From: Lentilactobacillus kosonis
GTDB taxonomy: Bacteria > Bacillota > Bacilli > Lactobacillales > Lactobacillaceae
Length of the DNA stretch: 64,000 bases
Direction of reading: 5' to 3'
Assembly: GCF_003864335.1 (NCBI RefSeq)
Contig: NZ_BEXA01000006.1
Span: 1-64,000, forward strand
The notes under the pieces are model-generated. The model saw nothing but the letters and a program-made list of their open reading frames with translations, ran no database searches and was not told the origin of the DNA. A program made the translations under genes and the position numbers. Each line of letters begins with the position of its first letter. The stretch's first letter is position 1. Below, in pieces: positions 58,418 through 64,000 of this stretch.

Positions 58418-60247
58418 TTGAAAACAAGAGACGACATTCGTAACATTGCCATTATTGCCCACGTTGACCACGGTAAGACCACTTTAGTTAACGAATTACT
58501 TAAACAATCAGATACACTTGACGAACACGTTCAAATCGAAGATCGTGCCATGGATACCAATGATATTGAAAAGGAACGTGGAATCACGATTCTTTCGAAG
58601 AACACTGCTGTTCGTTACGACGGTAAGCAAATCAATATCTTGGACACCCCAGGACATGCCGATTCGGTGGTGAAGTGGAACGAATCATGCGAATGGTTGA
58701 TGGTGTTTTGCTTGTTGTTGATGCTTATGAAGGAACTATGCCACAAACTCGTTTTGTGCTTAAAAAAGCCCTTGATCAACATCTAACTCCAATCGTTGTT
58801 ATTAACAAGATTGACCGTGATGGTGCTCGTCCTGAAGAAGTTGTTGACGAAGTCCTTGACTTGTTCATTGAACTTGGCGCCGACGAAGAACAATTGGACT
58901 TCCCAGTTGTTTATGCATCAGCTATGAATGGTACTTCAAGTTTTGATTCTGACCTAAGCACTCAAGAACATACTATGAAGCCAATCTTTGATACAATTGT
59001 TAAAGATATTCCTGCACCAATCGATAACTCAGACGAACCATTACAATTCCAAGTTGCCTTGTTGGATTACAATGACTTCGTTGGTCGTGTTGGTATTGGT
59101 CGAGTATTCCGTGGAACTATTAAGGTTGGGGACAGTGTTACTGTTATGAAGCTTGATGGTTCAACTCAAAACTTCCGAGTTACTAAGCTAATGGGATTCT
59201 TTGGCCTAAAGCGTCTTGATATTGAAGAAGCTAAAGCTGGAGATTTGATTGCCATTTCTGGTATGGATGAAATCAGTGTTGGTGAAACCGTTGTTGATGC
59301 TGCTCATCAAGAAGCACTTCCAGTGTTGAGAATTGACGAACCAACTCTTCAAATGACATTCGGAACTAACACATCACCATTGCCGGCCAAGACGGGAATT
59401 TGTTACTGCTCGTCAACTTGAAGATCGTTGAAACGTGAGTTACACACTGATGTTTCTCTTCGAGTAGATGATACTGACAACCCTGGTGCATGGACTGTTT
59501 CCGGTCGTGGTGAACTTCATCTTTCTATCTTAATTGAAAACTTGCGTCGTGAAGGCTTGAATTACAAGCTTCACGTCCACAGGTTATTTATAAGGATGTT
59601 GATGGTGTCTTGAGCGAACCATTTGAATCTGTTCAAATCGATACACCTGATGAGTACACTGGTTCAATCATTGATAGCCTTTCAAAACGTAAAGCAGAAA
59701 TGCAAAACATGGAAAGTGTTGGTAATGGACAAACTCGTTTGACATTCCTTGCACCTTCTAGAGGTTTGATTGGTTACTCAACAGAATTCCTTTCAATGAC
59801 TCGTGGATACGGGATTATGAACCATACATTTGAAAAATACATGCCAGTTATTAAGAACTGGAACCCTGGTCGTCAAAGGGTACTTTAGTTTCTATGAACT
59901 CTGGTAAAGCTACTACTTATGCAATGATGGGAATCGAAAGTCGTGGTACTTTAGTAATCGATCCAGGTACTGAAGTATACGAAGGAATGATCGTTGGTGA
60001 AAATAACCGTGAAAACGACATTACTGTTAACATCACTAAGGGTAAGAACTTGACCAACGTTCGTGCTGCTGGTTCTGATGATATGGCTCGGATTAAGACT
60101 CCAACCCATTTCTCACTTGAAGAATCATTGGAATTCATCAATGAAGATGAATTATGTGAAATCACACCTAACTTCGTCCGTCTCCGCAAACGTTTATTAA
60201 ACACTAGTGAACGTGAAAAGGATGCTAAGCGTCGTAAGCATAACTAA
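58418..60247 (+). CDS. typA: Ribosome-associated GTPase TypA/BipA (six frame breaks)
   Basis: Translational GTPase that helps ribosome assembly and stress adaptation. G1 motif A-H-V-D-H-G-K-T-T is at residues 14-22, then D-T-P-G-H-A-D and N-K-I-D, and EF-G-like domains III and V. Six breaks, each about one base short: T2 58663, T2 59380, A2 59397, T2 59428, near 59588 and A3 59875. Repairs restore D-F-G-G-E-V-E-R, P-F-A-G-Q-D-G-K-F-V-T-A-R-Q, D-R-L-K-R-E and G-T-L-V-S-M-N. About 611 aa. The TTG start has AAGGGGA upstream. The density of breaks is the highest in the window. Confidence 0.92.
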
Positions 60248-60275
60248 TTAAACCAAGTAATTGGGGATAATAATT

Positions 60276-60309
60276 AAAACCGTAAAGACATTTGTCTTTA
60301 CGGTTTTTT
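60276..60309 (+). terminator. Terminator of typA
   Basis: AAAACCGTAAAGACA/TGTCTTTACGGTTTT stem with a 2-base apparent loop and T6. Confidence 0.92.
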
Positions 60310-60363
60310 GCATTTAAAACAGATGACGGATTAAGATAAGTTTAGAATTTGCAACTATGCGGT

Positions 60364-60374
60364 TGTGATATAAT
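60364..60374 (+). promoter_or_regulatory. Extended -10 promoter of the ftsW operon
   Basis: TGTGATATAAT, identical to the trmL promoter core, 46 bases before ftsW. A TTGCAA lies upstream but only 14 bp away. Confidence 0.6.
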
Positions 60375-60420
60375 TGTCCGTATTGAGGTTTAATAAATAG
60401 GTAAGGTGTGGGAACAGGGT

Positions 60421-61590
60421 ATGAAAAGGTTAAGAAATTTAGATTATTATATATTTTTACCTTACATAATTATGTGTGCGGTTGGAATTATCATGGTGTA
60501 TTCAGCCAGTGCGAATATTGGTGATCAAAATGGCGGTTCACCATTAAGTTACTTAATTAAACAGAGCTTGTTTGTAATAGTTAGTCTAGTGATTGTTGCT
60601 GCAATGACTGCAGCTAATTTGAATAAATTAAAAAATAAAAATGTTTTGTCCATTATTGAAATTGTTTTTTGGGTTACATTTGTGGGACTACTATTCTTTG
60701 GAAGTAAGATTAATGGAGCTGCTGGCTGGATTAATCTAGGATTTATAAATATTCAGCCAGCTGAATTCTTTAAATTTTTCTTGATTATCCGAGTTGCTAA
60801 TAGTGTGGATAAGCTTCAAGACCAAATGATTGGCTCAGCTAGTGATTGGTGGATTGCCATGCGGGGGACAATTATTCGAGTCATGATTAGCATTATGTTG
60901 ATTCTTCTACAGCCAGATTCTGGTGGGGCGGCAATTAATTTCATGATTTTCTTCATTTTGATGATTACGAGTGGAATTTCATTTAAAAGAGCAATGACCG
61001 TGTTAGGAGGATTCGTTGCGGCAGTCGCTGGTGTGGTGGCCTTTATCTTAATTCCATTGTCACATACAAGTTTCGCGGCTAATTCTTATCAATTCCAACG
61101 AATTATTGCCTTCACGGATCCCTTTGGCCATGCTCAAGGAACGGGACAACAGCTGGTTAATTCATATTACGCGATTAGTAACGGGGGACTATTTGGTGTA
61201 GGCCTTGGTAACAGTATCCAAAAGACAGGTTACTTACCAGAACCCAATACTGATTTTATAATGTCAGTGTTAACTGAAGAATTGGGAGTCATTACTGCTT
61301 TAGTAATTATTGGATTATTAACGTTGATTGTTGCTAGGACCATCTTGATTGGAATCAGAAGTACAGACACCTTCCATAGCTTAATTTGTTATGGAGTGGC
61401 CACATATTTTACTATTCAAACATTATTTAATATTGGAGGAGTTGTTGGTTTATTACCGATTACCGGAGTTACTTTTCCATTTATTAGTTATGGTGGTTCT
61501 AGTATTTTAACCCTTTCATTATGTATAGGGGTGGTCCTTAATATCAGTGGCCGCCAAAAAGAAGAACGACTACAAGCAGATCGTAAGTAG
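60421..61590 (+). CDS. ftsW: SEDS peptidoglycan polymerase FtsW
   Basis: Multi-helix membrane glycosyltransferase that polymerises lipid II at the septum with its class B PBP partner. About ten membrane helices; M-V-Y-S-A-S near the start, Q-P-A-E-F-F-K-F, and P-E-P-N-T-D-F-I-M-S, L-P-I-T-G-V-T-F-P-F-I-S-Y-G-G-S are SEDS signatures. 389 aa from ATG 60421; GTG 60406 is possible. RodA cannot be excluded by sequence alone, but the place after typA and before ylbG matches B. subtilis ftsW. Confidence 0.87.
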   Translation: MKRLRNLDYYIFLPYIIMCAVGIIMVYSASANIGDQNGGSPLSYLIKQSLFVIVSLVIVAAMTAANLNKLKNKNVLSIIEIVFWVTFVGLLFFGSKINGAAGWINLGFINIQPAEFFKFFLIIRVANSVDKLQDQMIGSASDWWIAMRGTIIRVMISIMLILLQPDSGGAAINFMIFFILMITSGISFKRAMTVLGGFVAAVAGVVAFILIPLSHTSFAANSYQFQRIIAFTDPFGHAQGTGQQLVNSYYAISNGGLFGVGLGNSIQKTGYLPEPNTDFIMSVLTEELGVITALVIIGLLTLIVARTILIGIRSTDTFHSLICYGVATYFTIQTLFNIGGVVGLLPITGVTFPFISYGGSSILTLSLCIGVVLNISGRQKEERLQADRK

Positions 61591-61601
61591 GAGGATTGGT
61601 T

Positions 61602-61884
61602 ATGGACTTTTCACTAAGTAACAGAGTTGAATTAATTGTGTACCTTCATTCACCACGCCAAGTGAGAAGTTTAAACACATTTGGTAAAGTTATTTATTTT
61701 TCAAAACGATTGAGATATGCTTTGATTTACGTTGACGCTGAAGCAAAGGAAGAAGTCATTGCTAAAACTAAAGGCGAAACATTACGTTAAAGAAGTTATC
61801 GAATCAAGACAACTTAAGTTAAGAATCAGTGCATTACAGTCACTTTCGGGTGAAGTTGAGGTAAAGGATGAGACAGAAGAATGA
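61602..61884 (+). CDS. ylbG: YlbG/UPF0298 family protein (one frame break)
   Basis: Small cytoplasmic protein of unknown function. N-terminus E-L-I-V-Y-L-H-S-P-R-Q-V-R and K-V-I-Y-F-S-K-R-L-R-Y match YlbG. Removing one A from the A4 run at 61764-61767 continues K-L-K-A-K-H-Y-V-K-E-V to a stop at 61882-61884, about 93 aa, and restores the ATGA overlap with rsmD. Unrepaired it would end at 61790. GGAGG lies seven bases before ATG 61602. Confidence 0.85.
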
Positions 61885-62438
61885 GAATTATTTCTGGAAA
61901 ATATGGCGGAATTAGGTTAAATCAGGTTAAAGGTGACAAAACCCGACCCACGACGGATAAGTTAAAAGAAGCTATTTTTAGTATGACGGGTCCTTATTTT
62001 GACGGCGGGGTGTTTTTAGATATGTTCGCAGGATCTGGAGCTGTTGGATTAGAGGCGATTTCTAGAGGTATGGGTCAGGCAATCTTGATTGATCGTTCGC
62101 GGCAAGCCATTGATACCATTAATGAAAACTTGGCTAAGCTGCATGATGATAATGTTCAAGTAATTAAAGGAAATTCGTTTACTATTTTGTCTGAGTTGGC
62201 TGCTAATGAAACTAAATTTGATATGGTATTTATTGATCCACCATATAAACAACAAAAGATCTTACTAGTTTTAGATAAATTAATAAATTTAAACTTACTT
62301 AATGATGATGCAATGGTAATCGCAGAAACCGATAATACTGTTGATTTGCCTGAAGAATATAATTCTTTTACAGCAATCAAGCGGAAAAATTATGGATTAA
62401 CTAATTTAGTAATCTATAAGTATAAGGAGGAAGTTTAA
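61881..62438 (+). CDS. rsmD: 16S rRNA m2G966 methyltransferase RsmD
   Basis: SAM-dependent N2-methyltransferase for G966 of 16S rRNA. R-I-I-S-G-K-Y-G-G at the start, SAM motif F-L-D-M-F-A-G-S-G-A-V-G-L-E, and catalytic F-I-D-P-P-Y-K. 185 aa, intact. Next gene coaD starts one base after its stop. Confidence 0.94.
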   Translation: MRIISGKYGGIRLNQVKGDKTRPTTDKLKEAIFSMTGPYFDGGVFLDMFAGSGAVGLEAISRGMGQAILIDRSRQAIDTINENLAKLHDDNVQVIKGNSFTILSELAANETKFDMVFIDPPYKQQKILLVLDKLINLNLLNDDAMVIAETDNTVDLPEEYNSFTAIKRKNYGLTNLVIYKYKEEV

Positions 62439-62439
62439 C

Positions 62440-62916
62440 ATGAAAACTGCTGTGTATGCTGGTAGTTTTGATCCAATTACGTTAGGTCATGTAGATGTGA
62501 TCAAACGAGCGGCTAAGGTATTTGATGGGGTATTAGTTGTGGTCAGTGTTAACACTAGTAAGCACGCAATGTTTTCGATTGATGAGCGGGAGAAAATGAT
62601 TAAAGAAGCTTTGGTTGGAATTTCAAATGTTAAAGTGATGCAATCGAATGAATTAACTGTAAGATTTGCATTGGATCATGGAGCTAAATTCCTCGTTCGC
62701 GGAGTTCGCGGGAGTAATGACATCGACAGTGAAATGGCAATTGCTGATTTAAATGAGCAATTGAATGATAAAATTCAAACAATCTTTTTACCAACTAATC
62801 CTAAGTATCGAGCATTATCTTCATCAATGATTAAGGAGATTGCCAAGTTCCATGGTGATATCACTGGGATGGTCCCCAAAAATGTGGCAGTGGCTTTAAG
62901 TTCTAAATTCAATTAG
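62440..62916 (+). CDS. coaD: Phosphopantetheine adenylyltransferase
   Basis: Fourth step of coenzyme A synthesis (4'-phosphopantetheine plus ATP to dephospho-CoA). Nucleotidyltransferase motif T-L-G-H at residues 14-17 and late S-S-S-M-I-K-E. 158 aa, intact. Acts upstream of CoA-dependent enzymes such as the PDH complex encoded at 52-57 kb. Confidence 0.96.
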   Translation: MKTAVYAGSFDPITLGHVDVIKRAAKVFDGVLVVVSVNTSKHAMFSIDEREKMIKEALVGISNVKVMQSNELTVRFALDHGAKFLVRGVRGSNDIDSEMAIADLNEQLNDKIQTIFLPTNPKYRALSSSMIKEIAKFHGDITGMVPKNVAVALSSKFN

Positions 62917-62932
62917 GGAGGCTTCTTCATTC

Positions 62933-63969
62933 ATGAAAAACCAGTTTCAAAACGGTTTTTAATTAGTATAGTGGTAATGGTATTAGTGGTACTAGGATTT
63001 CTTCTTCCGTTACCACAATACATAGAAGGGCCTGGAGCAGCGTTTGATCTTAGTAAAGTAGTGACCATTAAGAATCACCCAGATAAGCATAGGGGTGAGT
63101 TCTTATTGACATCAGTTGGTATTGCTAAGGCAAGACCATTTACGTATTTATATGCGAAGTTGAATCCACATTACTCAATTGAGCCTGATGACGCGGTAAC
63201 TGCTGGTCAAAATGCAGCTGAATATGATAAAGTTCAAAATTTCTATATGAAAAGTTCAATCAGTGAGGCAATTTATACTGCTTATAAAGCTGCTGACAAA
63301 CAAGTTGAACGAAAATATCGTGGAATCTATATATTAAATATTTCGAAAAAATCTAATTTTCAAGGGGTGCTAAAGGTTGGCGATGTGATTTCACGAGTTA
63401 ATAATCGCTCGTTTAAGACATCGGCGGGATTTGTTAACTATGTAAGACATCAAAAGATTGGCGATCGAGCTAAAGTTACGTTTATTAGGAATGGCAAGCA
63501 GTATCAAGTTATAAGGAGGTTAGCTGAAATTTCTAAGAATCGTCCTGGAATTGGGATTACATTGACTGATGACGTGATCGTAAAGAGCCAAATACCTATC
63601 AAAGTTGACCCGGGAGAAGTTGGCGGTCCATCTGGAGGATTGATGTTTTCACTTCAAATTTATTCACAACTAACTAATCAAAATTTACGGCACAATCAAA
63701 AAATTGCTGGAACAGGAACGATTAGTGGTAATGGCTATGTTGGTGAGATTGGTGGAATTGATAAGAAGGTTATCACAGCTAAACGAGCCGGTGCTAAAAT
63801 TTTCTTAGCGCCATATATTAAACCTAATAAAGAAATTTTGAAGTTGGAACCGGGCCATAAGACAAATTATGAGGTTGCTAAACAAACTGCTAAAAAGTAT
63901 GCTCCGGATATGAAAGTTATTCCGATTACGACATTTTCACAAGCAGTTTCATATTTAAAAAATAATTAG
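62933..63969 (+). CDS. ylbL: PDZ/Lon-type membrane protease (YlbL/SepM family; one frame break)
   Basis: Membrane-anchored serine protease: an N-terminal signal anchor (about residues 8-28), a PDZ domain (G-V-L-K-V-G-D-V-I-S-R-V) and a Lon-like catalytic domain with Ser in G-G-P-S-G-G-L (about residue 234) and Lys in G-G-I-D-K-K-V. SepM homologues process signal peptides in streptococci; the target here is unknown. One A is missing from A5 (62936-62940), and repair gives M-K-K-P-V-S-K-R-F-L-I. About 345 aa. GGGAGG precedes the ATG by 11 bases. Confidence 0.9.
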
Positions 63970-63994
63970 AGTTGGAGAAATCCAACTCTTTTTT
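63970..63994 (+). terminator. Terminator of the ftsW-ylbL operon
   Basis: AGTTGGA/TCCAACT stem with a GAAA loop and a T6 run directly after the ylbL stop. Confidence 0.92.
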
Positions 63995-64000
63995 CGTATT

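Noticed and set aside
58418-60247. typA fragments as decaying pseudogenes or programmed frameshifts
   Set aside because: No slippery-site-plus-structure pattern is visible, and all domains are present in order with little substitution decay.

Overview
The window is low-GC Firmicute DNA and most likely comes from the family Lactobacillaceae. The reasons are the gene content (DUF3397 and DUF4044 proteins beside mraZ, DUF1831 beside a cysteine desulfurase, a redox-motif-poor SpxH, a stand-alone GshA), the frequent TTG/GTG starts behind strong Shine-Dalgarno sites, and gene orders shared with Bacillus subtilis. I cannot name the genus. It is almost entirely conserved core chromosome. I see no insertion sequence, prophage, CRISPR array or obvious island.

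Layout. 1-1.77 kb: 19 tRNA genes in one head-to-tail array, with a promoter inside the array, a 163-bp duplicated fMet-Asp module and a terminator. 1.87-12.8 kb: a thiol/oxidative-stress and competence block (OsmC-like protein, a monooxygenase-like protein, an MBL hydrolase, spx, mecA, gshA, coiA, pepF, spxH, then relQ-nadK-rluD type), which matches the B. subtilis yjb order. 12.9-15.8 kb: trmL and ftsK. 15.85-30.1 kb: DUF4044 and DUF3397 genes and the dcw division/cell-wall cluster mraZ-rsmH-ftsL-pbpB-mraY-murD-murG-divIB-ftsA-ftsZ-sepF-yggT-ylmH-divIVA. 30.1-33.1 kb: an isoleucine T-box and ileS. 33.2-43.0 kb: a cold-shock-domain gene, nudF, mtnN, a cysteine desulfurase with DUF1831, bcaT, mnmA, a phosphatase, a TPR gene and recD2. 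The desulfurase, mnmA, TPR and recD2 genes form the tRNA thiolation neighbourhood. 43.1-47.6 kb: a second-type prs, an aldo/keto reductase, a LacI regulator, a small unknown gene and an ADP-ribosylglycohydrolase. 47.6-57.1 kb: a lipid kinase, rnjA-rpoY, two uncharacterised small genes, def and the pdhABCD operon. 57.2-64 kb: UPF0223, an inositol-monophosphatase-family gene, typA, ftsW, ylbG, rsmD, coaD and a YlbL/SepM-type protease.

The most striking property is technical. About 32 one-base frame breaks, nearly all in short homopolymers, interrupt about 20 genes, many of them essential (ftsZ, murD, murG, ftsK, pbpB, mnmA, coaD's neighbour ylbL, and typA six times). In every case restoring one base regains the family sequence through to a normal stop. 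I read these as consensus errors, mostly missing bases, and annotate full-length genes across the breaks. The coordinates given are those of the reconstructed genes.

The rest is normal housekeeping biology. The less-explained items are regulatory or very small: a 10-bp-period TGTGG array at mraZ and a matching promoter core at ftsA, a hairpin that touches the ribosome-binding site of a 69-aa unknown gene, a 23-bp palindrome over the -35 of UPF0223, and a 26-aa predicted membrane peptide near 50.8 kb. I found no convincing new multi-gene system.
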